The notes: a model not told the origin generated them from the letters alone. Shown: positions 8,542-17,168, numbered from the stretch's first letter. The stretch is DNA of 64,000 nt from CAZPQK01 sp964588695 (GCA_964588695.1 CAZPQK010000015.1:5987-69986), one strand, 5' to 3'. Translations and numbers: made by a program.

Positions 8542-9063
8542 TTAAGCGTTGTTAAGCTGCGAGATCTCGCGAAGCTTACCCTTGATGAGGCTCTTGCGTG
8601 CAATCGAAAAGTAATCAATAAAGAGCCGACCGTCGAGATGGTCGATTTCGTGCTGCAACACCCGCGCGTACATGCCGGTCGCTTCAATCTCGTGGGTCTC
8701 TCCGCTGGTGTCCTGATAACGCACGCGGATCGTCTCCGGCCGCTGCACGTCGCCCAACAGTCCGGGAATGCTCAGGCACCCCTCCTCTAACACCCAGGTG
8801 TCCTTGGAGCGCTCCAGAATCTCGGGGTTGACCAACACCAGCGGTTCGGCACCGGTGTCCTCTTGATCCTGCATCTGCACGGCCACGCACACGCGCATGG
8901 ATACGCCCACCTGCGGCGCGGCCAGGCCAATGCCGTTGGCTTCGTACATCTTACTGATCATCGCCTCGCCGAACGCCTTAAGCTCGTCATCGAACACCTC
9001 GACGCGCTGCGTTCGCTGACGCAACACCGGGTGCCCGTAGTAATGCAGCTTCAGGTCCATCAA
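8542..9063 (-). CDS. def: Peptide deformylase
   Basis: 173 residues. Removes the N-formyl group from new proteins, with a metal ion held by one Cys and two His. All three family motifs are intact: GIGLAAPQVG, EEGCLSIPG (metal Cys) and LQHEIDHLDGRLF (metal His pair and catalytic Glu). It begins MMDLKLHYYGHPVLRQRTQRV; either Met could start. It lies 3 bp after yajC and 12 bp before fmt. Confidence 0.97.
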   Translation of the reverse strand: MMDLKLHYYGHPVLRQRTQRVEVFDDELKAFGEAMISKMYEANGIGLAAPQVGVSMRVCVAVQMQDQEDTGAEPLVLVNPEILERSKDTWVLEEGCLSIPGLLGDVQRPETIRVRYQDTSGETHEIEATGMYARVLQHEIDHLDGRLFIDYFSIARKSLIKGKLREISQLNNA

Positions 9064-9066
9064 GCG

Positions 9067-9432
9067 TTACTTCTTGCCTTTGCCATTCTTGTCGTTTTTG
9101 TCGTCGGCCTTGCCGCCGCCACCGGCGCCAGGCACACCGGCGACCGCGCTCTTAGCAAACTCCATTTTGACATTCTCGGCGACGGTCAGCACGATCACGT
9201 CGTCTTTGATTCCAGCGACGGTTCCGTAAATGCCAGCGTTGGTGAGCACACGGTCGCCCTTTTTGAGCGCATCCAGCATCTTAGCCGTTTCTTTGGCGCG
9301 CTTTTGCTGCGGACGAATCAACAACAGATAAAAGATCGCCAGCATCCCGATAAACGGAAACAGCAACGACAACGGGTTGGCAGCTTCGCCACCTTGCGGC
9401 TGCGCCATGGCAAATAAAACAAACTCAGTCAC
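9067..9432 (-). CDS. yajC: Sec translocon accessory protein YajC
   Basis: 121 residues. One N-terminal membrane helix (LLFPFIGMLAIFYLLLIRP) followed by QQKRAKETAKMLDALKKGDRV and GIYGTVAGIKDDVIVLTVAENVKMEF, the classic YajC/preprotein translocase core. YajC associates with SecDF-YidC in the inner membrane. The C-terminal tail is Gly/Lys/Asp-rich and low in complexity. It sits 2 bp after tgt, the conserved tgt-yajC order; secDF, which often follows, is replaced here by def-fmt. Confidence 0.95.
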   Translation of the reverse strand: MTEFVLFAMAQPQGGEAANPLSLLFPFIGMLAIFYLLLIRPQQKRAKETAKMLDALKKGDRVLTNAGIYGTVAGIKDDVIVLTVAENVKMEFAKSAVAGVPGAGGGGKADDKNDKNGKGKK

Positions 9433-9434
9433 GG

Positions 9435-10577
9435 TTACTCCTCAGAATTAGAACTCGCGGTGAAGCGCGCCAGAAACTCGGCGCGCCAAGCGTCAAACCT
9501 ATCAGAAATAATCGCCGCGCGCATCTCCCCCATGAGCTGGCAGTAAAAGTGCAAGCTGTGGTGAGTGGCGAGCGAAATCCCCAGAATCTCGCCCGCGACA
9601 ATCAAATGCCGCAGGTAGGCGCGGGAGAAGTGCTGGCAGGTGTAGCACGTGCAGCCCTCCTCGATGGGCCCAAAATCCCTGGCGAAAGCCGCGTTCTTAA
9701 GCACCAGCCGCCCGTCGTGGGTAAACACGGTGCCGTTGTTGCGAGCATTGCGCGTGGGCAAAACGCAGTCGAACATGTCCACCCCGCGCGCGACGCCTTC
9801 GACCAGGTCCACCGGCGTGCCGACACCCATCAAATAGCGCGGCTTGTCCACCGGGAGCGTTCTGCCGCACAACTCGGTGATCGACCACATCTGTTCTTTC
9901 TTCTCGCCCACCGACAACCCGCCGATGGCATACCCGGGAAAGTCCATGGCCATGAGTTCTTCCATCGACCGTACGCGCAACTCCGGGTCGACCGCGCCCT
10001 GGCAAATGCCAAAGATCACCTGCTCGTAGCCGTAGGTGTTAAAGCGCGCGCCAAACACGTCGCGGCCGCGGCGCGCCCAGTCGGTAGTAAGCTCCACACT
10101 GCGCAACGCTTCGGCGTGGTCGCAGGGCAGCTTGGGACAGTAATCGAAACTCATCACGATGTCCGCGCCAATCGCGGCCTGAGTTTCGATCACCATCTCC
10201 GGCGAAAAGAGATGTTTGGATCCGTCGAGGTGAGACTGAAACGTAATGCCTTCGTCGGTGACCTTGCGCAACTCGGCCAGGCTAAACACCTGGTAGCCGC
10301 CCGAGTCGGTAAGGATCGGGTGATCCCACGTCATAAATTTGTGCAGCCCGCCCGCCGCGCGCAACACCTCTGTGCCCGGACGCAGGTACAGGTGATACGT
10401 GTTGCCCAGGATGATCTGGGCGCCCAGGTCGCGCAGCTTGTCGGGGCTGACCGCCTTGACCGTAGCCTGGGTCCCCACCGGCATAAACACCGGGGTCAGG
10501 ACCTCCCCGTGGTCGGTAGCGAAGCTCCCCGCGCGGGCGGCGCCGGAGGTGTGCTGTAATTTAAAAGAAAACGGCAT
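9435..10577 (-). CDS. tgt: tRNA-guanine transglycosylase (queuine synthesis)
   Basis: 380 residues. Exchanges G34 for preQ1 in GUN anticodons. Visible: VFMPVGTQATVKAVSP, ILTDSGGYQVFSL, MSFDYCPKLP, GGLSVGEKKEQM, YLMGVGTPVDLVEGVARGVD, DCVLPTRNARNG-type catalytic loop (MFDCVLPTRNARN), and the Zn site CTCYTCQHFSRAYLRHL. queA, the next enzyme of the pathway, is 3.4 kb away at 14-15 kb. First gene of the tgt-yajC-def-fmt-PASTA run; divergent from the CRP-like regulator with 119 bp between them. Confidence 0.97.
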   Translation of the reverse strand: MPFSFKLQHTSGAARAGSFATDHGEVLTPVFMPVGTQATVKAVSPDKLRDLGAQIILGNTYHLYLRPGTEVLRAAGGLHKFMTWDHPILTDSGGYQVFSLAELRKVTDEGITFQSHLDGSKHLFSPEMVIETQAAIGADIVMSFDYCPKLPCDHAEALRSVELTTDWARRGRDVFGARFNTYGYEQVIFGICQGAVDPELRVRSMEELMAMDFPGYAIGGLSVGEKKEQMWSITELCGRTLPVDKPRYLMGVGTPVDLVEGVARGVDMFDCVLPTRNARNNGTVFTHDGRLVLKNAAFARDFGPIEEGCTCYTCQHFSRAYLRHLIVAGEILGISLATHHSLHFYCQLMGEMRAAIISDRFDAWRAEFLARFTASSNSEE

Positions 10578-10659
10578 CTGCGTACTGTACCATCACTTAC
10601 GATAGTGGCGAAAAAGGTTTTATTCGTCCCCGGCGCCTGAGTAGGGCCGGACAGGCCCC

Positions 10660-10689
10660 TTGTGTATACCCGTCTTGATACCGTAAAAT
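10660..10689 (+). promoter_or_regulatory. Candidate sigma-70-type promoter of the CRP-like gene
   Basis: TTGTGT at 10660-10665, an 18-base spacer, then TAAAAT at 10684-10689. Transcription would start about at the ATG (10697), and no ribosome binding site lies in front of it, so the mRNA may be leaderless. This is read by eye from consensus matches only. Confidence 0.4.
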
Positions 10690-10696
10690 TAACCCC

Positions 10697-11371
10697 ATGA
10701 TGACACACGAAGAAGAATCCAGACTGGCTGAGGTCACCGACTGGTACCGCGAACTCCCGGACGGCGTCCGCGAGTCGGTGCGCGAAAAGAGCATGTTCGT
10801 GAACGTGCCCAACGGGCACTGCGTGTTTGACGATGGCGACGAATGTCCCGCGTTTAAGATCGTCGTCGACGGCACGCTGCGCGTGACCAAAGTCTCCGAG
10901 TCGGGCCGCAGCATTTTGCTTTACGAAGTCAACCCCGGCGAGTCGTGCGTGCTAACGCTCGAATGCTTAATGGGCAAAAGCAACTATCCCGCGCGCGGCG
11001 TCACCTTTGGCGAAGTTAGCGGCGTGCTGATCCCGAAAGATTTGTTTTTTGAGCTGATGGAAGACAGCCGCGAGTTCCGCTCCGCCGTGTTCGCGACCAT
11101 GGGTCGGCGACTAAGCTCTGCGCTGGAGACTTTGCAGGAGGTCGCGTTCCACAACGTCGACCAGCGCCTGGCCAACCATATCTTGAGCCGCGCCGACGGG
11201 GCCGAGTTGCTGACCACCCACCAGCGCCTCTCCGAAGACCTGGGCTGCTCGCGCGAAGTGGTCAGTCGTACTTTGGAAACGTTCAAGACTCGCGGATGGC
11301 TGAGCACCGAGCGGGGGCGAATAGTGCTCCTAAACCCCGACGAAATGCGCGATACCTACCAATCAATGTGA
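10697..11371 (+). CDS. CRP/FNR-family transcription regulator with CRP-like DNA contacts
   Basis: 224 residues. Residues ~30-120 form a cyclic-nucleotide-binding-fold sensor (GHCVFDDGD, LRVTKVSESGRSILLYEVNPGE); residues ~150-215 form a winged helix. There is no N-terminal FNR cysteine cluster, and the phosphate-binding cassette R-x-E-x-A-A of true cAMP binders is not evident, so the ligand is unknown. The recognition helix CSREVVSRTLETF places R186, E187 and R191 exactly as R180, E181 and R185 of E. coli CRP, which read TGTGA. A perfect TGTGA-N6-TCACA overlaps this gene's stop codon and a one-mismatch copy lies at 57.0 kb. The regulator is divergent from tgt and convergent with the AsmA gene. 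Confidence 0.9.
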   Translation: MMTHEEESRLAEVTDWYRELPDGVRESVREKSMFVNVPNGHCVFDDGDECPAFKIVVDGTLRVTKVSESGRSILLYEVNPGESCVLTLECLMGKSNYPARGVTFGEVSGVLIPKDLFFELMEDSREFRSAVFATMGRRLSSALETLQEVAFHNVDQRLANHILSRADGAELLTTHQRLSEDLGCSREVVSRTLETFKTRGWLSTERGRIVLLNPDEMRDTYQSM

Positions 11372-11382
11372 CGTCGGTCACA
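11367..11382 (+). promoter_or_regulatory. Perfect CRP-type operator TGTGACGTCGGTCACA
   Basis: A 16 bp perfect palindrome identical to the CRP half-site consensus TGTGA-N6-TCACA. It covers the TGA stop of the CRP-like gene and lies upstream of a 173 bp stretch without a protein gene. Centred at 11374.5, it would be near -42 for a transcript starting at about 11417, the class II activator geometry. Confidence 0.65.
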
Positions 11383-11416
11383 GACGACACCCCGTTCCGG
11401 CTTTTACCCTAATTAC

Positions 11417-11539
11417 AGGCGTAAAAGAGGCGAACACTACCGATTTCGGGCCAGCGCCCGCCACGGTAAGGTCCCGGAACGGAAGGTGCCTGCCCCACCG
11501 AAGGACTGGAGATCGTGTCGGGCGGGCGTGGCACGTTTT
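11417..11539 (+). ncRNA. Candidate small RNA behind the CRP-like gene
   Basis: Inference only. A weak -10 (TACCCT, 11405-11410) lies at the right distance from the CRP-type site. The following ~120 bases hold no ORF and contain short hairpins: GGGC-CAGC-GCCC at 11448-11459 and GGTG/CACC near 11486. They end in CGTGTC-N10-GGCACG followed by TTTT (11514-11539), a plausible intrinsic terminator. The RNA would end six bases before the 3' end of the convergent AsmA gene. It could instead be just the 3' UTR of the regulator mRNA. Confidence 0.3.
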
Positions 11540-11544
11540 AAAGA

Positions 11545-13986
11545 CTACCTCGTCGAATCCGGCGGGGTTTTCTTTTTGCCGAAACCGCCGATGACGTCCT
11601 TGAGCTTCCCGTCTTTAAGCTTGTCGTTTAACACATCGCCCAATTTGTCTTTCAACTCGTCCTTGGCGTCACTTACCAAATTCTTTTGCAGAGTGTTGGT
11701 GATCGCGGCAATATCCGGTACCACCTTCGGCTTCTTCACGTCGCCCACCAGCTTTACCGGCAACGTCACGCGCCCATCGGCGCCGCGCAAGTACTTCACC
11801 CCATCAAACTGCGCCACCAGCGAGTTGGTCATTTCCGGAGTAAACGACAGCGTGCAGTCCAACTCCAACGTCTGATCAAAACCTAGCGAACCGTTGGCTT
11901 TAATCCCGTAGCCTGCGGTGACCATATCGACGCCGCTGGTAAAGATGCGGCCGTCTTCTATTTTTAAGCGACCGCGCACGTTCTCAAACGCCGTGCGGTT
12001 GCCGCCAAACACATTGGAGTGTCGCTGACGCAAGTTGGCAAAGAACGACCGCGGGATCAACTGAATCTGTTCCAGCCCAGCCAACAAGTCGTTGGCGATG
12101 TTCACACTAAGAAAAGCGCCTTGTAGCATCTCTCCGGTACCATTACCGGCAAGCGTGGGCTGAATGTCATCCCACTTCTTACCCTTGCCGCCGACGGTCA
12201 GGTCGAGGCTTATTTTTCCTTCAATAGCTTTCGACAATCCCGGCATGCGGTACTCGGCAAACTTTACCAGGTCGATGCTGTTGACCTTCGACACGACACT
12301 AAACGAGGGCGTATCGCCCGCCACCACAAACTCCCCGTTGCCGGTCACCGACCCACCGAGCGTGTTGAGTTGATAACTCTCAATTCTCACTTTCTTGGTA
12401 TCGCCCTTAAAGTCGGCGCGCAAAATATTGTAGTCGGCGCCGCTGACGATCCCGGCCGGCGACGTAAACAAACCGTTGTGGGTAAAGTTCTTGGGATCGG
12501 CGACAACCGCGGCCCCGCGTACCGTAACTTTTCGAAACAGGTCAAGTCGCTCCGGCAACACCGGCTGGTAGACTTGCACGTCTTCGCGACGAAGTTCCGG
12601 ACTGGTGACCACGTAAGACAACTTCATCGGTTCAAACTGCGTCACGCTAAACGACGTCGTCACGTCGCTCTTTCCCATCCGTGCGGTCAAACCCTCGGTG
12701 GTAGTAAAGGCGGTCTTGTCGGTGATGTTAATGGTGCCACGGATGTTCTCTACGGGCTTGATGAGTTCTTTGAGCGTAACGCGCACGCCTTGTAGCTCGA
12801 TCCGCCCCGCCACCTGCGGCAACGCTTCGCCCAGACGTCCGGTTACCGTGGTCTCCAGCTTTGCCGGACCCGACGCCGACAACGTGTCAACCGACGCGAC
12901 GTATCCCCTTAACTTTGACACTTCCACCGACTGCGAGGTAAACGACATTGTGTACTTGGGCACCGACTCGCGTGCATCAAAACTCCCCACAACGTCAACG
13001 GCAAGGTCGGCCATCTCCAGTCGGGCGTCGTGTATGGCGATGACGTCATCCTGCCGCTTAATCTTGCCAACCAACGAAAGCGGTTCGCCGGCGGGTTTGC
13101 GGTACTTGTCAGGCGACTCCAAATCCAGATCGGTGCCGTCCACCGAAACGTCGCCGGTAAGGTTGGCGACGGTTCCACCAAGGCTTAGCCTGGCGGCAAT
13201 CGCACCGCCCAGGTTTACTTTGCCAGGCTTCTCGGGCAACACTTCGAGTACGCGGTCAATATCGAGGCGCTTGACGTCGACCGTCACGTCCAACGCGGCG
13301 GCGTCGATTTCGACAGATGTCGCGTCGCCGACCGGACCGACACTGCCAACCAACTCGATGTTGTCGTCGTCGGACAGAACAGCGGCGTCGAGTTGAAAGT
13401 CAATCGCCCTGGTCTTAGAAATATTGCTGACCTTAACGTCAAGATCGTGGGCTTCGAGATTCTGCCCCGACTGACGGTCGCTGTAGTAGAACGTTCCGTT
13501 GTTGATGTTAGCCAGCGCTAATGCGAACGGCGTGGCAGCGGACTTCTCGTCGCCACCACCCGCTTCGACTTCGGAAGCGTCGCCCGACGCATTGGACAGC
13601 GACGCCGTGTTTAGCACACCAGCTTCGTTTTTGATGACTCGTACAACCGGCTGGTCCAATACCAACCGTTTGACTTCGACTTCTTTACGCAACAACGGGA
13701 GAATACGAACCCGCACTGCACCGCTTTGCGCGGTAAAAAATGGCTCGGCCGAGAACGCGGGGTCGTCGCCCACGGTCACGTCGGCAAGCGTCACCGAAAT
13801 CGACGGCCAGATCGAGACACCGACATCGCCCACCGAAATATCGCGTCCGGTTTGCGCTTCGGCCTGCTTTAGGATTCGATCCTTCTGCGAATCCACCACG
13901 CGCTGCAGGTTGGTCAACAGTAGCGTCACGACAACACCCAACACCACAACTACGGCGCCCAGGGTAATCCATAATTTGCGCATCAC
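11545..13986 (-). CDS. AsmA-family envelope protein
   Basis: 813 residues. One N-terminal membrane anchor (LWITLGAVVVVLGVVVTLLL), then a very long beta-rich periplasmic part. AsmA signatures: AEAQTGRDISVGDVGVSIWP, a run V-R-I-L-P-L-L-R-K-E-V-E-V-K-R-L with VVRVIKNEAG, and the C-terminal module around GKGKKWDDIQPTLAGNGTG and DGRIFTSGVDMVTAGYGI. AsmA-like proteins form bridge-like lipid channels between inner and outer membranes. The tail is Lys/Asp-rich and ends GFGKKKTPPDSTR. It starts 7 bp after queA and is the last gene of the ruv-queA run; its 3' end faces the CRP-like gene. Confidence 0.88.
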   Translation of the reverse strand: MMRKLWITLGAVVVVLGVVVTLLLTNLQRVVDSQKDRILKQAEAQTGRDISVGDVGVSIWPSISVTLADVTVGDDPAFSAEPFFTAQSGAVRVRILPLLRKEVEVKRLVLDQPVVRVIKNEAGVLNTASLSNASGDASEVEAGGGDEKSAATPFALALANINNGTFYYSDRQSGQNLEAHDLDVKVSNISKTRAIDFQLDAAVLSDDDNIELVGSVGPVGDATSVEIDAAALDVTVDVKRLDIDRVLEVLPEKPGKVNLGGAIAARLSLGGTVANLTGDVSVDGTDLDLESPDKYRKPAGEPLSLVGKIKRQDDVIAIHDARLEMADLAVDVVGSFDARESVPKYTMSFTSQSVEVSKLRGYVASVDTLSASGPAKLETTVTGRLGEALPQVAGRIELQGVRVTLKELIKPVENIRGTINITDKTAFTTTEGLTARMGKSDVTTSFSVTQFEPMKLSYVVTSPELRREDVQVYQPVLPERLDLFRKVTVRGAAVVADPKNFTHNGLFTSPAGIVSGADYNILRADFKGDTKKVRIESYQLNTLGGSVTGNGEFVVAGDTPSFSVVSKVNSIDLVKFAEYRMPGLSKAIEGKISLDLTVGGKGKKWDDIQPTLAGNGTGEMLQGAFLSVNIANDLLAGLEQIQLIPRSFFANLRQRHSNVFGGNRTAFENVRGRLKIEDGRIFTSGVDMVTAGYGIKANGSLGFDQTLELDCTLSFTPEMTNSLVAQFDGVKYLRGADGRVTLPVKLVGDVKKPKVVPDIAAITNTLQKNLVSDAKDELKDKLGDVLNDKLKDGKLKDVIGGFGKKKTPPDSTR

Positions 13987-13993
13987 TAAAACC

Positions 13994-15019
13994 TCAGGAA
14001 ATAAACATCGCGTCGCCGTAGCTAAAGAACCGGTATCGATTCTCTATCGCATGTTGATACGCGGCCAATGTTTCCGGACCACCCAGAAACGCGCTCACCA
14101 ACAACAACAGCGACGACTTGGGTAAATGAAAATTTGTAATTAATGCATCGACTACACGAAAGCGATACCCGGGATAAATAAACAGCGACGTCTCGCCGGT
14201 GTAGTCGCGCGGCTCGCGCCCAAGCCATCCCGCAGCTTCAACCGACTCCAGGGCCCGCGCCACCGTCGTCCCTACCGCGACCACGCGGCGCTCGCTGCGC
14301 GCGGCGCCTAGCCGGGCAAGGTCGCCCGCCGAAATGCTAAACACCTCGGAGTGTAACCGATTGTCCTCAACGTTATCGTGTTCCAGGGGGCTAAACGTGC
14401 CGGGTCCGACGTGGAGCGTGACTTCGAGTATTTGTACACCCATGTCCGCCAGTTGGTTCAGTAGCCCGCGGGTAAAATGCAGCCCCGCCGTGGGTGCGGC
14501 CACCGACCCCGGATGGCGGGCGTACACGGTCTGATAACGTTCGTGGTCGGCGGGCTCGTCGGCGCGCTCGATGTAAGGCGGCAAGGGCATGTGTCCGTGT
14601 CGATCGAGCAGTGCGTCGATGTTGGTGGCTTCCAACTCGGCGATCCGTTCGTCAACGGCGGAAATATAGGTTACCTCATCGCCGTCCGGCAGTTGCAATC
14701 GCTCGCCGTCGTTTAGCTTCTTGCGATTGCGGACCCAACCGACGAAGCGCTCGCCTTCGGTTCTACGGATAAACAAAATCTCGATTTCGGCACCGGTCGT
14801 CCGTTGCGCCAGCAGCCGCGCCGGCACCACTTGCGAGTTGTTAATGACCAACGCGTCGCCGGAACGCAGCCGACGCGGCAATGTCGCGAACGTCGTGTCG
14901 CGAAACTCACCGGGTCGCTTACGGTCCACCACCAGCAAACGACCATCGCCGCGCTCGGCCGGTGGCCGTTGCGCGATGAGTTCAGGGGGAAGGTGAAAAT
15001 CGAATTCGTCGAGGCGCAT
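13994..15019 (-). CDS. queA: S-adenosylmethionine:tRNA ribosyltransferase-isomerase
   Basis: 341 residues. Converts preQ1-tRNA to epoxyqueuosine using the ribosyl part of SAM. Motifs: MRLDEFDFHLPPELIAQRPP, RSGDALVINNSQVVPARL, VAAPTAGLHFT, LHVGPGTFSPLEHDNVEDNR, HSEVFSISAG and the ending NRYRFFSYGDAMFI. Its ATG overlaps the ruvB stop codon by one base (TAATG), so the two are translationally coupled. Works with tgt at 9.4-10.6 kb. Confidence 0.97.
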   Translation of the reverse strand: MRLDEFDFHLPPELIAQRPPAERGDGRLLVVDRKRPGEFRDTTFATLPRRLRSGDALVINNSQVVPARLLAQRTTGAEIEILFIRRTEGERFVGWVRNRKKLNDGERLQLPDGDEVTYISAVDERIAELEATNIDALLDRHGHMPLPPYIERADEPADHERYQTVYARHPGSVAAPTAGLHFTRGLLNQLADMGVQILEVTLHVGPGTFSPLEHDNVEDNRLHSEVFSISAGDLARLGAARSERRVVAVGTTVARALESVEAAGWLGREPRDYTGETSLFIYPGYRFRVVDALITNFHLPKSSLLLLVSAFLGGPETLAAYQHAIENRYRFFSYGDAMFIS

Positions 15020-16044
15020 TACAGCAAACGCGGCGATTCGTCGCCGCCCGCGCCGGTTAGCCCGAGGTGCGTTAGCGCCAGCGGGGTTGCGACCCGGCCG
15101 CGCGAGGTTCGTTGAATAAATCCCTCTTGGATAAGGAACGGTTCGTAGACGTCTTCGATGGTCTCCGACTCCTCGCTAACCGCAACCGCAAGCGAGTTTA
15201 TCCCCACCGGTCCGCCGCCGAACTGCTGAATAATCGAAGCGAGGATGCGACGATCCATCTCGTCAAGCCCGCGGCCGTCCACCTGCAAACGTTCCAACGC
15301 GTAGTCGGCGGCATCGCGCGTTACCACGGACTCGCCATTGACCTGGGCAAAGTCGCGCGTGCGTTTTAGCAGCCGATTGGCAATCCGTGGCGTGCCGCGT
15401 GAACGGCGCGCGATTTCTTCGGCGCCGTCATCCGAGATCTCTACATTCAAGATGCTCGCCGAACGTTTTACAATCGTCTTGAGGTCTTCCGGCGAATAAA
15501 AGTCCAAACGAAACACGACGCCAAAACGGTCGCGCAACGGCGCGGTAATCATCCCGGCTCGGGTTGTGGCCCCCACCAGTGTGAACGGCTCCAGGTTTAG
15601 CGTGTAGTGGCGCGCGTTGGGGCCTTTGTCGACAATCAGTTCGCACTTTAACGAATCCATCGCTTGATACATGTGCTCTTCGAGCACGCGCGGCAAGCGA
15701 TGAATCTCGTCAATAAAAACGGTTTGTTTGGATTCGATGTTGCTGAGCACGCCGAGCAGCTCGGCGGCGTTCTGAAAGGCGGGCCCGGACGTCACCTTGA
15801 TCGGGACTTCCATTTCGTTGGCGATGATATGCGCCAGCGTGGTCTTACCCAACCCCGGCGGCCCGTACAACAACACGTGATCGAGCGGTTCCTGACGCTG
15901 CCGCGCAGCCTCAATAAACACTCGCAGGTTGTCTTTAAGCTCGGTCTGGCCGACAAAGTCGTCGAGGCGCCGCGGGCGCAGCAGCGCGTCGGACTTGTGA
16001 TCGTCCAAAAACTCGGCCGGATTGGTGATTCGTTCGTCGGTCAA
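15019..16044 (-). CDS. ruvB: Holliday junction branch migration helicase RuvB
   Basis: 341 residues. Hexameric AAA+ motor that drives branch migration on RuvA-bound junctions. Visible: LRPRRLDDFVGQTELKDNL, Walker A LLYGPPGLGKTTLAHIIANE, Walker B TVFIDEIHRLPRVLEE, sensor LVGATTRAGMITAPLRDRFG, and the C-terminal winged helix with IEDVYEPFLIQEGFIQRTSRG. It lies 12 bp behind ruvA. Confidence 0.98.
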   Translation of the reverse strand: MTDERITNPAEFLDDHKSDALLRPRRLDDFVGQTELKDNLRVFIEAARQRQEPLDHVLLYGPPGLGKTTLAHIIANEMEVPIKVTSGPAFQNAAELLGVLSNIESKQTVFIDEIHRLPRVLEEHMYQAMDSLKCELIVDKGPNARHYTLNLEPFTLVGATTRAGMITAPLRDRFGVVFRLDFYSPEDLKTIVKRSASILNVEISDDGAEEIARRSRGTPRIANRLLKRTRDFAQVNGESVVTRDAADYALERLQVDGRGLDEMDRRILASIIQQFGGGPVGINSLAVAVSEESETIEDVYEPFLIQEGFIQRTSRGRVATPLALTHLGLTGAGGDESPRLL

Positions 16045-16056
16045 CGCGGGCTCTCC

Positions 16057-16653
16057 TTAACCTCTACCGGCATAACGTAGGGCCTCGCGCACCATCTCTT
16101 CAACGGAAACTTGGCCGTCGGCCGGCCAGGGCAGCTTGCCGATGATGTCTTCGGCATTTTGCTTGGTCAGCCCCAAGGCGGTAAGCGCCAGCACGACTTC
16201 CTCTTGCGGGCCCGCGGCTACCGCCGGAGCGGGGTTAGCTCCATCCCCGGCCAGGTCGTCGAGTTTGTCGGCCAACTCCATGGCCAGACGTTCGGCGGTC
16301 TTTTTGCCCAATCCCGGCAGAGATGTCAGAAACTTCGTGTCGCTCCCCTTGATCGCAGCAGCCACCCGCTCGCCCGGGTGCAGACTCAACACCGTCAGCG
16401 CCAACTTGGGTCCGATCCCCGACACGTCTATGAGTCGAGTAAACAGTGTGCGGTCGACGGCGCGCAAAAAGCCGTAAAGCTCCAGGCGGTCTTCGCGCAC
16501 ATGCAGGTAAGTAAAAAACTGTTTCGCTTGATCGTCCGGCGAAAGCGACTCCACGTCGCGCTCGGGCAGGTTCACCTGAAACCCAACGCCGCCGACATCC
16601 ACCACACACACCGGCCTGGTTGACACCACCCGTCCGCGCAACTGAGAGATCAC
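16057..16653 (-). CDS. ruvA: Holliday junction DNA-binding protein RuvA
   Basis: 198 residues from the GTG at 16651-16653, which gives MISQLRGRVVSTRPVCVVD, the normal M-I-x-x-L-x-G opening of RuvA. This start overlaps the ruvC stop in a GTGTGA arrangement, with GGAG seven bases upstream. A GTG at 16689 or ATG at 16665 would add residues unusual for the family. Domains: OB fold 1-65, two helix-hairpin-helix motifs (LIDVSGIGPKLALTVLS and FLTSLPGLGKKTAERLAMEL), and the C-terminal RuvB-binding domain (ALTALGLTKQNAEDII). Confidence 0.93.
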   Translation of the reverse strand: MISQLRGRVVSTRPVCVVDVGGVGFQVNLPERDVESLSPDDQAKQFFTYLHVREDRLELYGFLRAVDRTLFTRLIDVSGIGPKLALTVLSLHPGERVAAAIKGSDTKFLTSLPGLGKKTAERLAMELADKLDDLAGDGANPAPAVAAGPQEEVVLALTALGLTKQNAEDIIGKLPWPADGQVSVEEMVREALRYAGRG

Positions 16654-17147
16654 ACCCGGCTCCATTCTCGGTGTTTGAAAGCGTGACACATTGCAATCGC
16701 CAACGCGTCGGACTCGTCGGCGTTACTGGGAGGATCGGGTAAACGCAGGATTTTGCCCAGCATGAAGTTCACCTGCGACTTGTGCGCCGCCCCGTTTCCG
16801 GTAACCGAAAGCTTCACTTCGCGCGGCGGGTACTCGAATATCGGAAGCTCGCGCATCGACGCCGCCAGAATAGCCGCGCCTCGTGCTTCGCCCAGCACAA
16901 TTGCGCTACGCGGGTTCTTGGAGTAAAAAATGTCTTCGATCGCAAAGTGAGTCGGCGCGTGAGTGTCAATGATGACACCGATTTGATTGAAAATATGCGC
17001 GAGCTTTTCGTAGCGCGACATTTTCTTCGCCATCTTAATCGCGCCGGACGCGACGTAGCAGGCCTGGTCACCGACGCCGTGCACCACCCCCCAACCCGTG
17101 CACGAACTACCCGGGTCTATCCCTAGAATGCAAAGCGAATCGCTCAG
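16650..17147 (-). CDS. ruvC: Crossover junction endodeoxyribonuclease RuvC with a likely CTG start
   Basis: 165 residues. Dimeric resolvase that cuts Holliday junctions held by RuvAB. The catalytic acids are all present: LCILGIDPGSSCTGWGV (first Asp), FAIEDIFY (Glu), and NADESDALAIAMCHA (last two Asp). Reading back from ILGIDPG, the frame meets no ATG, GTG or TTG before an in-frame TAG. The only codon with a ribosome binding site is CTG at 17145-17147, five bases after AAGGTGAGG. A later GTG start (17085-17087) would delete the first catalytic Asp. Either CTG is the start or the assembly has an error here. ruvC lies 21 bp after yebC and overlaps ruvA. Confidence 0.93.
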   Translation of the reverse strand: MSDSLCILGIDPGSSCTGWGVVHGVGDQACYVASGAIKMAKKMSRYEKLAHIFNQIGVIIDTHAPTHFAIEDIFYSKNPRSAIVLGEARGAAILAASMRELPIFEYPPREVKLSVTGNGAAHKSQVNFMLGKILRLPDPPSNADESDALAIAMCHAFKHREWSRV

Positions 17148-17168
17148 GTTGTCCTCACCTTGCGGCTG

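Noticed and set aside
9549..10559. Long open frame of 336 codons on the plus strand
   Set aside because: It is antisense to tgt over its whole length; the tgt motifs on the minus strand are complete, and the plus-strand product shows no family features. GC-rich codon use commonly leaves such shadow frames.
12698..13396. 232-codon open frame on the plus strand
   Set aside because: Lies inside the AsmA-like gene on the other strand; the product is a Ser/Thr-rich low-complexity sequence typical of an antisense shadow.
16650..17087. RuvC starting at the GTG at 17087
   Set aside because: It would remove the conserved first strand and the first catalytic Asp that are encoded intact just upstream.
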